Source: Alviniconcha marisindica (taxonomy: Eukaryota > Mollusca > Gastropoda > Provannidae). From it: a stretch of 64,000 bases of DNA. Where the stretch lies: contig JABMCL010001864.1 in assembly GCA_018857735.1 (NCBI GenBank), positions 25,001-89,000 on the forward strand, in the 5' to 3' direction. Below, piece after piece: positions 11,275 to 23,578 of the stretch (position 1 is the first letter of the stretch; the number at the start of each line of letters is the position of its first letter). Both the position numbers and the translations under genes were made by a program. The notes beneath the pieces are model-generated. The model did no database searches, was not told the DNA's origin, and saw only the letters and a program-made list of their open reading frames with translations.

Positions 11275-11725
11275 ATTTTCGGCCGAGATGGTCTTCTTGA
11301 GTCAACCAGTCTGGGAAGCCCAGACTGGCATGTGTCGATGGTCGACATCCATCTTCGAAAACTCCTGTGGGTGTACTGCCCTGGACATGCGGGAGTAAAG
11401 GGAAACGACCGAGCAGACAGACTGGCGGGCAAAGTAACCCTCACAAGTGGCTTGCGTCTCGGAAGATCCGAAGTGTTGAGAAGCATGTGACAATACCTGC
11501 GCACACAAAGCCAAGGCATCTCACCATTGATCGCCTGAAGGAGAGAAGCGTTAAAAGAGGAAAAGCTTGACGATCTTCCTTGAAAGGACGAGAGAGGGCC
11601 ATCGTCAATCAGACGAACATTGGAACCGTTTCAAAAGCAACGTTGGGGAAACTTCTCAGAGATGCGGGGTGGAGTGCATAATTATGGGCTTTTTCGAGCG
11701 CATAGATACCATCTTGAACTGAACA
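11275..11725 (+). mobile_element. LINE remnant with RNase H-like C-terminus (family A)
   Basis: The + strand frame contains LLWVYCPGHAGVKGNDRADR, the hallmark of the C-terminal RNase H domain of Jockey-type elements, including the His and the Asp of the GNDRADRLA motif. Two adjoining frames then continue with LRLGRSEVLRSM and HLTIDRLKERSVKRG, and a decayed tail reads ERAIVNQTNIGTVSKATLGK. A frameshift and stops show that it is dead. The N-terminal reverse-transcriptase part is not present next to it. Confidence 0.85.
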
Positions 11726-12293
11726 ACCATTCAGACAAATTGGGCAGTGATTCACGAATTCATGCAGTAACGACTTGCTGAGCAGCCGGAACTGCAACGG
11801 CCACTGCCGGAACGGCAATTGTCAGGGCAGTCACTGAGTTTGAACCGTGGCTGTGTCTGTCCCAGCCAACAACCGACGGTTCAGAAAACAGGACTGTGCA
11901 GGACTGAAGCGGCGAGGCGGACGGCTGCCGTATATGCCAGAGGTGGTCTTGTCACTGATAATGTCAACGTATCCAATCAAGACAAGTCAAGATCAAGACC
12001 GATTGCGACATTCGACCCAGTCATACAATAAGCGAGCAAACTCGTGTCATTCGCTCAGGCCCTCACTTATTACAATTAAAGCAGGTTATAACAGACAGTC
12101 AAAATATTGACATTACCTAGATTGCTGTACAACAGATGATCAAAATACTGACATTATTTGGACTTATTTTTGTTTGTTTGTTTTGTTAATTACCGTACCG
12201 TTCTTAAAAAAGAAAAGAAAAAGAACTGGCCAAATTTGGGACTGAGATTACGCTGAGTGAACTGCGGCCGGACCGTACCCGGCGGCGACTGGC

Positions 12294-12475
12294 AGTGGTG
12301 GTGAAGTAGAGCTTCATGTCCTCGGATGTCGGTTGACATATTAGGGACAAACTGTGACCAGTGCCGAAGTATGGCTCAGTGTTGCTTTACGTCCACAGAA
12401 ACCGTAATGCTCATTAGGACGGAAAGCCCAGGACGGCCACCTCGACTTTCACACAGCTCCTGAACTCTGCGGCGA
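12294..12475 (+). repeat. Dispersed repeat copy 1 (about 180 bp)
   Basis: It shares gttgacatattagggacaa, then gtgaccagtgccgaagta, ctttacgtcca and aggacggccacctcgact with 13520-13706, in the same orientation and order. No coding potential or terminal inverted repeats were seen; it may be a SINE-like element. Confidence 0.7.
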
Positions 12476-13039
12476 CTGACACAGCCGGCCGCCATTGTAG
12501 CTTAACACGGTCCGGTTGCGGCACTGACATGAGATGGCACCCAGGCCGAGACTCAAACTCAAAGCACTGGTTTACGACATCCTTCCTTTGGAGGAAGGTG
12601 CCGGAAAGCGATGCTCGGAGTGTGGCCGAGACTGTGACCACACACACTTCACTGTGCTACAATCCCGGGCTCGACTTTATTGAGTGACATTTGTTTCTCC
12701 CGAATGGGACGCTGTGTACACCAGTTGATGCGCGGCATTGTACAAATGGCTACATCATTAACTGGTCCGCGCCGGTATGTCGGTGGCAAAATCACCAGTG
12801 ATCCCGACTGCATGTACTGGCCTACTAAATTTACACACTGGCAGGTCATGAGTGACTTACTCACACAAACAACACACTGACACGTCACATCGGTCACACA
12901 CACTGACACTGACGCATGTGTCTTGGCTAAACGGCCACACGGTGGCATTCTCAGTGGCAGCAGAGCCCAAGTTCATCGTCCACGACAGCGGGACTGACTA
13001 CATTAGTTTGTCTGATAGCCTGCACCGTACTGACCGTGA

Positions 13040-13980
13040 CTCCTAGTCACACACTCAGTCACACACACTCACACTGACACATACGCACACACTAACACGC
13101 GCACGCACGCACACACACACACACTGACACAGACGGAGTAACACACACACACACACGTTGGCACATCGACTATGACACAGTGACTCACCGTGTCACTGAC
13201 ACCGGCTCAGACTGACGCGTGATGTACACCGTCCGTGCGGCCGCGACACGTGGGCTACTGGCGGTAATACCGACTAGTGTTCGGCGGGTTCTGGCGTTAG
13301 TCAAGTTATTGGCAGGAATCTTCTGATTGTTTAAAGAATGCCGTTTGAGTAAACAAAATTGCCAAATTAGTTTCAATGGTTGAATGCTTTCTCGGAAGTG
13401 ACTGACTCAGTTCCATGAGCCATGTCAGTCAATAACACGCATTTGGCTCAGTCCAGCCGTTCGGCTTGCTCAGCTCTGGCGGCCGGACTGAGGCCGCGGT
13501 CGCGCTGGGGTGCCTAGATGATGATGATGAAGTGATACTTAATGTCCTCAGATGTCAGTTGACATATTAGGGACAAGTCAGTTGTGACCAATGCCGAAGT
13601 ACGGTTCAATAATTCTTTACGTCCATGGAAACCACTGAGAAGGCTCGTTAGGACGAACGACAACTCAGGACGGCCACCTCGACTCTCACACAGCCTCCTG
13701 AGTTATGGTGGGGTGCCTAGTGTGGACCAACGTCTATTACTGAGACGAGCTTTGGTGTGGACGGTGCCGGTGTGTGTGTGTGTGTGTGTGTGAGTTAGTG
13801 GTGTGCAGCCGACGGAGCCGGGGGGTATCTCATTACGGAGTCGTCCCGGCGGCACTTCGGAAAGGGGATCCGGCGCCGGGGGGGGGGGGGTGGGGGGGGG
13901 GGGTCATGAGTCGAATATCACTGCCGAGTCAGTGTCAGTGTGTGTGTGTGTGACTTCAGTCAGTGTGTGTGTGTGTCAGT

Positions 13981-14017
<37 letters not shown>

Positions 14018-14140
14018 TCAGTCAGTGTGTGTGTGTGTGCAGTGTGTGACTGAGTGTCAGTGTGTGCGTGTGAGCTTGTGTGTCAGAGTCAGTGTTAGAG
14101 TGTGTTTGTGCCAGTGTCAGTGTGTGACTGTGAGTCAGTC
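13040..14140. repeat. CA/TG and CACTGA-rich simple-sequence block
   Basis: CA tracts (about 13060-13155) and TG tracts interleaved with GTCAGT (about 13770-14130), with G runs at about 13880-13905. The surrounding 12-15 kb is CpG-rich and full of CACTGAC-type words. Protein frames across it are low-complexity artefacts. Confidence 0.85.
13520..13706 (+). repeat. Dispersed repeat copy 2 (about 180 bp)
   Basis: Direct copy of the repeat at 12294-12475 with drift and small indels. The two copies are about 1.2 kb apart in a CpG-rich intergenic block. Confidence 0.7.
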
Positions 14141-16540
14141 CGGCCGTCCGAGCCGCCGCGACTGACCGTCCGGCGAGTTTCACTGAGTCGCCTGTCACTG
14201 AATCGGCTCCTGCCGATCCCGTTTCAGCCGCCGCCGTGTCAGTGAGTTGTGTGTCAGTCATACCGTCGATAGGGCTGATCGTCACTGTCGAATCCGAATC
14301 AGTCAGCGACGCCGATCCGCCAGCCCGGCCGCGAACCGTCAATGGCAACTTACTTAGTCTTTGGGCAGATACTCCTGCTCAGTCAGTGACTGACTGAACT
14401 CAGTTGCATCATGCATGTACATGATGACGGCCTTTGAAGTGAAACTTACAAAGCTGACACACTACTGACACTGACTGACGACACCAGCCGCCGGCACTGA
14501 CAGAGGGTTCGGCGGACTCGCCGTGAGTGAATCCGGCCGCAATGATACACAGGCTCAGTCAGTCGTGACACAGCACTGACTGACACGGCGTAGGCTACCC
14601 GGCTCAGTGACTGCCATGACACTGACTGATCATCGTGCACGTTCAGTTACGGCCGCCGCGTGACGTCACTAATGATATAGCACAAGACCTATACACTGCC
14701 ACACGGTGACAAAATCAATACAGTAGGCTACATACTATATATAAATATGATACACTGTACGGCCAAAAGTCACGGCAGCTGAGTCAGTCATGAGATCGAA
14801 AGCGAGGCCGCTGATGTATTATCTATAATTGCATACTATGGGCCTCTTTTCTCCCCGGCCAGACCAATACTGATCCATGCCCAGACACTGAGACCTCCGG
14901 AAAGTCCGCAGGCGAAGGTCTTTGCCCAAACCCTCCATCCACCACACCACGCTCTCTGTGCCCCTGTCGCCGGACGGCTGAATCGCCGCCGCGGCGACCG
15001 ACGTCGGATCGGAACACCCCAAGCCTGCTTCCCGGCACCCTTTTGAAGTAAAGCTACAGCTCTGGAGGAAGGACGCTGTAAACCGATGCTCATGAAGTTT
15101 GGGCTGGACACTCAGTACATACATATATTCAGTTATTATGCTCGTGGTGAGATTCCCTCAGCAGGCAGGGCTTTACGAGCGTCCGTGGACGCAAACTTCG
15201 AATAACATACTTGTTTATAATTATACTGAGTTTTCCAGTCACAGATAGGACAAGCCTAATGTGTTCGACCAACGAATTATCAACAGGAACCCCCCCCGAT
15301 CAAAGCCAACCAGCGCAGTAGCTATGATCAATGTGACAAAAACTACAAAAGGAGAACTTCAGTCTGATATTATGACATTCAAAATGGCGATTATGATGGC
15401 GGCTTTTCCCACACTCGGTCTGATGTGACCATTCATGGTACAAACGCAAACTCAGTACTGTCAGTAATCTGAAAATAACATTATTGTTGAATCCAGTGAC
15501 GAATTGCTGCGGGTGATCTTTGATTTTGGCCATGTTTTCATTTTTTTAAATTAGGTCTCTACCATTTTTGCGAAAGCAGTGGGGGTGTACGGTTTTCTGT
15601 TCAAAACGTAGGCTTACACCCCTATTAGAAATGAACCGTCCGGGCAGGAAATCAAGCCTTCTGCGGCGGCCCCAGTCGCTCGCAGTGAGCGCAAACATTT
15701 AGGGCCGTAGCCACGTGGTAGTTGTACGAATAAAGATCGCTTCGATGCGCTGCTGCGCAGAGTATGAAATAATGCAAGAAAAAGCAATCTGAAGCAATAG
15801 TGTAAATAAAATTATTGATTGGAATATATTCAGTTCCATACATTTGAGGGATATGCTGTTTTGTAAGTCTTATCGTACGAATTTTGGTCGAAAACTCGGC
15901 GGCCGTGTGGATAATTTAAGACTACTCCGTTGAAGCGCCCCAAGCACTGTAAAGGGGCCAAAGGGTTTGCTGCATCGTGGGATTGCACGTTTGGCGTCCA
16001 ATAGATTTACAGGCCTTCCTTGGTGCTTGAGTTTGCAATATTTTGCGATGCAAAATCAAATTCTTTAGACAAAAACGACAGAAAAAGTGTCAGAATGTTA
16101 CTGCAGATTTGCCAGATAGCAGCACATAGAGCACAGACGGATTTACCGTTTTAGTGTTTGCCGACGCTGAAGGATTTCTTTTTGGGGGCGGGGGCAGCCA
16201 ATGGCCAAATTCTACCTTGTCTTTAATTTTATTAACGGTCGCAGTATAGGTAAACACACAAACAATTGTCTTAGATTAATCATTTACATCACAACGTGAA
16301 ATCAGAAATACAATAAAGAAATAGCCGTGATATGGGGACTGTTTTTTTCTTCTTCTTTTTTACTTTTCTGGATGCTATTTTTGTCCATCATAGTATTTTT
16401 TGTTTTGTTTTTCTCGTTGCCTCGGCTTCTCCCCCCCCCTTCTCTCCACCCCCTCCACCCACCCCATCACACCATTACAACAATCATCAGAAGGTACACT
16501 GGTGTTCAGTTAGACAAATCGGGCGCAAAAGCGAACTGTA

Positions 16541-16717
16541 AACCGCATCTTTACAGTGATGACGTCAAACGGTTTCCGAGTTTACAGTGATGACGTATAA
16601 ATTATCATAATTCGCAGTACGCATGCGCATTGAGTACACTGAGTAGCGTCCATGTCGAGATCCGAAAATTTTCTTCAAAAAGTCGACCACGGCATGATAG
16701 TACCATAATCGTTCAAA
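16541..16717 (+). promoter_or_regulatory. Candidate ATF7IP promoter and non-coding first exon
   Basis: Two copies of tttacagtgatgacgt lie 31 bp apart (16550 and 16581). The first forms a full CRE (tgacgtca, 16560-16567) and the second a variant (tgacgta). At 16618-16629 an NRF1-type site matches 11 of 12 consensus positions. A strong donor (aaa|gtaagt) follows at 16717/16718. The arrangement fits a TATA-less promoter with a non-coding exon spliced to 22745. That pairing is inference and no transcript evidence is available. Confidence 0.4.
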
Positions 16718-18164
16718 GTAAGTAAAGACTATGCTTCCGTTTGTATATTTCCAGCGCTTAAGCGGTGCTGTAAGCTGAAATAGCCAATAACTGCCAACTG
16801 GTATTTCGTGATTTTGCCGACCACTGTCGCATGATGTCCGAATGAGATCAGTTCTTTGTCATGCAGTTCTCGCCGTTCTCACGAAAGTTTTGTAAAAATG
16901 AAGATGAAATGTGTACATTGTATCATCAGTTGCCAGTATTTATGTGAATATCAGATATATTCAATACGAAAGGCAAGTGATTGTTTCAATGAACAAAGCT
17001 GGGAGAGCCTTGGTTACGATGCGCTGAAATGTTTTGAGACGCTCCCTTGTCGAGCCAACGTGTCACGTGATCATACTACATGTTTTTCCTTCCAATGCGT
17101 AGAACTAGAAGGTACATCGATCGTCAAAATTAAAGAGACAAATATCAATTTTGAAATTATACATTCAGAAAACTATGTGAATAATGTGACCGCAAAATAA
17201 GTGACATTCCAAAATTAAGCTTGGGCTGGTATTATGGCAGTATCCAGCAAAAATTTATTACAGTATGTTAAGACTTACATTTATGTCTGGTCAACTTTCA
17301 TCATCATCCACATACATATTTATAATGTTTGAAGCCAGAGTTCTGTTACTGGAGTACTCTGGGGATTAGCTTCTTGTGTGTAAGATAGTGTTAAGATTAA
17401 AGAATGAGTTAACTAATATTAGACTTAAGTAAAGCCCTGCATGACCAAGGCACAGGATTTAGTAGTCTGAACTCTCCAAGGTTATTTTAGGTACATACTA
17501 TTAACATTGGAATACTATGCTGTATTTGCTAACTGTGCTGTTGTATGCATTTATGTTTGATCATTTCATGTGCAGAACCCATAGTGAATAATACACGTAG
17601 GGTTCAGTATCTAAAATTATTTGCATGAGAAAGTGTCATGACTAATGTTATTATTAATAAAATAATAACGATACACAACTCATCATATGGCATTGGCGGA
17701 TTTCACAATCAGTGCTCAAGACTCGGTCAAATGCTGTCAAAATAATTTTTAGTTCATTTTCCAAATTGAAACAAATATGGGTAAAAGTACTGAAACAAGT
17801 AAATGTAGGTATATATATCTAGACCAAAGTGGAAATTAACTTGTGATGTACTCTGTTTAGTGTTAGTATTACTATGTTAGTATTCTTCTATATAATTTGT
17901 TTTAGGTGATTGAGTTTGACCTTGGTGTACACACTGTGTAAAACAAAAAGTGTAAAAAAATAGATAATTAAAATGTGCAGCATGCATGTGGACCATCATG
18001 CACCCCTCCACTCTCCCTTTTACATTCCACCAGGTGCTGTGATTGTGATAGGGTCAGCAGTGACCCACTCCCAGTCTCATTGTGTCCCAATCCCAGGTTT
18101 AGGGCTGAACATGGGACTTGGTAAATGATAATACTGGAGGTGGGACATAATGGGAATGGGAGGT

Positions 18165-18224
18165 GTGTCCCAGTCCCATGGGATTTGGGCGCAATGAAAC
18201 TGGTTTACAAAGGGACTGGGACAC
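18165..18224. repeat. Perfect 13-bp inverted repeat
   Basis: gtgtcccagtccc at 18165-18177 is the exact reverse complement of gggactgggacac at 18212-18224, with a 34-base loop. Related words (tgtcccaatccc) occur just upstream. No terminator role applies in this genome; it may be part of a small element. Confidence 0.7.
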
Positions 18225-18536
18225 GTGGCAGCCACACCCAACCCCACTGTTGCATGTTGAGTGTTGTTGTATGTATGCCTAGTACTTGTTTCATTATTGT
18301 ACTGATTTTTATGTTTGTTTCTTGTTTTTGTGATATTGTGCAGTACCATGAACTCATAATTTTCTCCACAAGCTATAGCACAATAGAAGAGTTATTATCA
18401 TATTAGGAAAAAGTGTGGAGTGAAAAACAGTGCTGCATGAGTGAACAATGACAAACAAGCTTCTGTTTTCTGGGCAGTGGAGTCAGGGTAGGGGGGTTGT
18501 GAAATAATGGACTTCTCTTTTGCTCATTTATAAATA

Positions 18537-18582
<46 letters not shown>

Positions 18583-18597
18583 TATATATATATAATA
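18537..18597. repeat. (TA)n microsatellite
   Basis: An interrupted TA tract of about 60 bp in the putative 5' intron of ATF7IP. Confidence 0.95.
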
Positions 18598-21585
18598 ATT
18601 TACTTTGGTTGAAGCCTTTTTCCTTCTATTTTCCTAATTTCAGTTTTAACTTTTATGATGATGTACTTTGTGTAAAACTGTGAATGCAGTAACTAGTGTG
18701 GTACATTACATTAAGAAGGTTGGCTTAAAACACTGGTAAGTGGATTTTTTTTTTTTAAATAATGAAAAGGTTTGCTTGTGTAAATACCAATGTCAGACTA
18801 GCTGGTTATCATTTTAAAGATCAGAAATAGTCATTTGAGCATTGTTACATACTTATTTTGACAACTTGTCTTATTAACTAATTAAGCTTCTGCAAAATAT
18901 AAGTGCTTGTGTAAGAGTAGTTATTTTATGTCTGGTAGTGCACAAATTTCAGTGTTTGTACAGTTAAGCTTGACTTCTACAATGATTTCTTCAGATGTGA
19001 AATACATCTAAAAGTAATCAAACTTTTTGCCATGTTGTACTTTTAGTAATTATTTTTCACTCAGATGAAAAGATTTGGAAAAAGGACATGAATTCCAGTG
19101 TTATGACATGCATCTGCAGATAGATTCACTTTCCTATTTAACCAAATGAAAAGGATTGCTCAAAAGCATGTTTTTCGTTTGTTTTGTTTTTCATTAGTCT
19201 TGTATCACAGCTGACAGATCTTCACTTCATTTAAACAATTTTTTTTAATGACACTGAAAGATGCTCTGATTATCAGGTATGAAAAAGAAGAAGCTCTTGG
19301 TATTCCATTTCCAGCTTGGTTCCAGGAAATACTCTGTTTGCCTATTGTTTCAATGTTCTTAGTATAATTACAGGATGAATGAAATTTCAAAAACTGTAAC
19401 TGACAGGCTGGTACTTTGCAGATGGGTACTAAGGCTCAAACTGTAGATTGGTAATTACCAACCATTCTGTTTTGCTTGTTTATTTGACATTTTCTGTGAT
19501 TCACAATAGCTATGCCAATATTTTGCTGGTGAGTACACATATATGTAGCCAACAGGAAGCTTCAGACAGTTGCATGTCGCATTCACTCAAGCGTTTTGTC
19601 TGAAGTCAGCTATGAGATAGTGCGAAGTAAATACACCACTGTGTCTGTTGAACTAAGCCTGGGGTATTATGGATACCAAAATTGAGGTTCTCAATTAGAG
19701 TCCTCTCTGCTGAGAACTGGGCTGTCAGTAAGGCATTCCTCTACTAAAGGAACTATACCCCTGGATATGTGTTTGTCCCATGTGTAGAAGGCATTTAGAA
19801 ATTATCATTATTAAAATAAAAATTGAGAGTTAAGATTTTGCTTTTAAATGCCCTATTTGCTTGATATTGAAATTTGAACTGATGGGTCATTTTCACAGAG
19901 CACCCAGTGATCCAGTGCGTTTGACTGACTGGTTCTCATACCAGTTGAGTGTATCACTGAAGGTCATAGTGTTTGACAGGCCAACTACAACACTTAAACT
20001 AGGGGTGTTTTGTATACTATATCATTATATGAACAGTCCTGCGAATCTGTGCATGAAGCTTCTGTTTAAATTCTGCCAGTATAAAATCAACAGGGCATTT
20101 TAAAACGGTTACTGAATTTTATTTTAATCACTTTCACTTGTTGCCGGAAAGACATGTTGTGAGATAGCTAGTTACTTTAACTTTAAACCAGATGTGACGG
20201 AATATAGTTTGGTGATGTCTGGTGTAATGTCTAAATACAGGACGTTAAAATCCGAACACTAGCAAACTAACGTATAATTGGTACAACGATTCGCCTAGCC
20301 TGATCACATTTAACTGGACTGGGAGATCGCCCCTTCGAGTCAACTGCACGAATACCGATTGGCTAGTGTAGTGCTGCACACGTCACAAAGGAACATTCCA
20401 TGAAGTCTATTGTACAAAATGTTTAGTTATGTCGACTTTTAAACAAATTGTTAAGACTCAGTGTGCCCAAATTGTTAAGAATCTGTGTGCCCAGATATAT
20501 TTTAAGTAATCGATACCGAATGAGATTACGAATAGATTTTTTTTTTTTTTACTGAGTAGAAGCCGGCGCAGATTAACCGGATAAATAAAACCTGAGGTGC
20601 TTTTGAAAAAGTATAGGCATATAGTCACAAACGTCCGCAAATATATTGTATGAACGAATGATTTTGGTCTGACGCGACGCATTCAGCAGAAACAGTCTAG
20701 CAATACCATTAGGTCCATGAGCAGGGCCTCGCCGTTTAGTAGCAACCCGCGCGCTTCGGTTTTGTCCCCTGCATGTGCACCAGCGGCGCACACCGATCCG
20801 ACTGAACTCGTAATTATGCGGTGCTTCAGTTAGGGGGAAAACAAAATATTGGAACCAGTATTTATAAAAACGAAAAAACTGTGAACGCAAGCGTGACGTG
20901 TGAGTGTTATGTGCCGAACAAAATCAGAAAACGCGTAGGCCTTGCCTAGTGCAAACAAACGAGACCCGTATGTTGGGAGGTCAGCTATCGCTTGGCTGCA
21001 CGCCAACTTTCCTGGGGTATACCACGTGACCAAATAATGTGCTATGCCATCAGTAGAAGCATCAACGTGTGCCGCCGCCGTGTGCTAAGTGGTACAGTTA
21101 CATGTAGATGGACGAGAAAAAACAACAAACACACACACATACACACAAACAATCGGCTCGACAAAAACGGGCGGCCAGGCAGTACAGTAATTACCCCTTT
21201 TTCTCTGACGCGTTGCTGTTTACCCCGCGTGGTAGGCGGTATCATGGGGCGTGTATTTTGTGAATTTGGTTATGCAGTTGCAGCCGTGCAAGTGACCCCG
21301 TCTTTTGCCCAGAGTTGGTGCAGAAACAGTTTATCTCTGGTTGGTGAAAGCTTGACTTCGCACCGGCCGGCACTGAAGCAAGGAGGTGGCCGCGACTGCC
21401 GGAGTGGCCTATCGCTTAGCGCAATACAGTTTTTAAAAAGCCAGACAGACGGATTTTTGTTTTTTCTTTTGAAAGAAAAGAAAAGAGTTGTAGTTAAAAA
21501 AAATTAAACCTCACTGAGCTGCACAGAATCTATCGCGCAGCTTTGGCGTTCGCCAAAAGCCGCGCCATCATGAATACAAAGTGGG

Positions 21586-21599
21586 CACGTGATCACGTG
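21586..21599. promoter_or_regulatory. Palindromic double E-box
   Basis: cacgtgatcacgtg is a perfect 14-bp palindrome containing two CACGTG boxes; the right half with flanking AC gives tcacgtgac, close to the MITF/TFEB-type CLEAR motif. It lies about 1.2 kb upstream of the first ATF7IP coding exon in a CpG-richer stretch. A role as an alternative promoter element is inference. Confidence 0.35.
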
Positions 21600-22758
21600 A
21601 CCTGGCTGGGTTTGTTGTGTCGTGCAGTGCGTGGCGTGGTGTAGAAATACACAGCCACAGGGGCTGACAACTTACTAATTTTGTATATGACTGCTGACTT
21701 GATTTTGTTGAGATGTGACGGCAGTTGTTCCAGTTTTAAATAACAAAAATGTACATAATTTAGTTACTGGTATCTTTTTGGTCACGAGCTGTCTGAAGTC
21801 GTCGGAATTCACCGGGAAGAAGGTCCGCAGGAGTTACTGGCCGTCGTTGTGAATTTAGGTCATGTGTGCAAAGTATGGTTGCCTGTATTATAGTTGTAAT
21901 GTAGCTGGTTGGTTGCCTGTATTATAGTTGTAATGTAGCTGGTTGTACACTATAAAAGTGATCATACAACTACTACATGTGACTTGAAAAGAAACAGAAT
22001 TGTGTATATATATATTTTGTTTTAGGATTTTGGCAGTCTCAAGATGGGCCTCATTGGGGAGTTTCTGACTGTTATTTAGTGTTAACGAAAACTTCACAGA
22101 ATTTTATTTTGAATTGTGTGTTGTAAACATGACAGAAGTTAATTTTGAATTGTGTGTTGTAAACATGGTAATTTGATATGAATTTTTGTGTGTATGAGGA
22201 TCAAAAAAGTAAAAACTAAAATTGTAAAAGAGCCCCTTCCTCCCCCACCCCCCAGTCTGAAATTGAACTGAAAACAATAACAGCAACAAACACAAAAGTT
22301 ATAAAAACCTGCACAGTTATTTCAGCATAGACCCCCTTTTTAAGTAACAAACTGTTATTGTTAATCTACAAACAAATGAAAGAAAACAATAAACTGACTC
22401 AGCAAGTTAGATTTAGGTTGGCTCACTTGTATAATTCTCAGCATCTGTCATTACTGGACAGGTTGTTATGCAAAATGTTAAGTGTTCTCTCCCCACCCAC
22501 CCCCCAACACCCCTTCCCACTTCCAGTTTTCAAGACAGGAAGGACTTTTAAATCATTGCATAATGTGTGTGGGTTTGGGATGTTGTGATCTAAAATGTTT
22601 GAAGTCTGTCATTCACACTTCATATCTTAGCAAATGGGGTAAACCTCACAAAGTGCAAAGAAAGATGGCACAGTGACTGTCACTCAGCACATGGCTTCAG
22701 GATCCAAATATACATCCTTTAATAACAGTTCTATTCTTTTTCAGGTGAAACTGTAGAG

Positions 22759-23578
22759 ATGAACGTGGCCAGAAAGTCAACCACTAAGTTGCCCCAGAAT
22801 TGGCAACGAGTGCAGAAACTTCAACCCAAAGAAGATGAAGCTGATAGTGGGGTTGCCTCTGCAGATTCAGCAGACAGCTTTCAAGATGCTCTTTATAACC
22901 TGAAGGCACTCAGTGGGGGATCTGACATTGCAGAGAGTGACAGATCAGAGCTTAAAGAGCTGCAGACAACCAGCACAGGTGAAAAGAAAGAAGATGGAAA
23001 CAAAAATGTGGCTGTGTTACCACCCAAATCAAATGGAGAGGAGAAGGATATCCTTGACCAGATTGATGATATTATGAATGAAAAAGAGACTACTTCTGAC
23101 CAGAAAATTGTTGGCAATGGAGTGTTACACGGCAACACTAAAGATGTGATGAAATCAGATCAAGGCAGTGATGAAGATGATGATGTTTTGATCATCAATG
23201 AGGATGAACCAGTTGAAACAAAGAAAGAATGCAAGGAAGCCTTGTTGAAGAAGGATGCTACAGATTCCAAAAGCAAAAGTGTTCCTGGGACCAGTACAAA
23301 AAATCCCTTGCGGATTGGGGAAAAAGTCCGCAGCACTGTCCATAGTATTATGTCAAAACTAGTTCAGAGTAATCCTGATGTGAACAGTTTGCTTAGTAAA
23401 ACGAAAGTTGAAGATTCTGTGGACAGTGGTGGCTCTGGTGCTGCATCTCCCATCTCAGTTCGTAGTGACAAGGGGAATCTGTTTGACAACTTCGACATTT
23501 CTGACAGAGACAGTAAATCTCCTCGGATTGCTGGCACTGACACTAAACCTTCCCAGCTGACCAGCACAACTGACACAG
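22759..23578 (+). CDS. ATF7IP: ATF7IP first visible coding exon (acidic N-terminus)
   Basis: The exon starts at acceptor ctttttcag (22744) and leaves one base for the next exon at donor gtaagg. It encodes a Ser/Asp/Glu-rich, presumably disordered region with clusters such as [15 protein letters not shown]. No folded domain is apparent. The start codon is the first ATG in the frame, but bases 22745-22758 are also open. Confidence 0.85.

Larger units (their letters stand above)
8572..16540. other. Intergenic, repeat-rich, no supported gene
   Basis: Between PIGQ and the candidate ATF7IP promoter I found only transposon remnants, SINE tails, simple repeats and a CpG-rich block (about 11.8-15.1 kb) rich in GTCA/CACTG tetranucleotides. 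PIGQ 3' UTR presumably occupies the first few hundred bases. Open frames here are short and lack splice context or recognisable domains, apart from the reverse-transcriptase and RNase H fragments listed separately. Confidence 0.7.
16718..22744 (+). other. Putative 5' intron of ATF7IP, no supported gene
   Basis: The region has a TA microsatellite (18537-18597), a short hairpin (18165-18224), a 36-bp direct repeat (about 21874-21945) and clusters of CACGTG E-boxes (17064, 21023, 21586, 21594). An open frame at 16856-17200 (114 codons) has no recognisable domain and I do not support it. The 20.3-21.7 kb part is more CpG-rich than its surroundings and could contain an alternative start. Confidence 0.5.

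Noticed and set aside
14819..15124. Three overlapping 71-101-codon frames on the - strand
   Set aside because: They lie in CpG-rich repeat DNA where long frames arise by composition; no domain and mutually incompatible.
16856..17200. 114-codon + strand open frame downstream of the candidate promoter
   Set aside because: No recognisable domain and no splice support; it sits in the putative first intron. I could not tell it from chance.
21042..21507. Overlapping frames of 67-171 codons near 21 kb
   Set aside because: No family resemblance; Lys/Arg-rich simple sequence and a possible promoter region explain them better.
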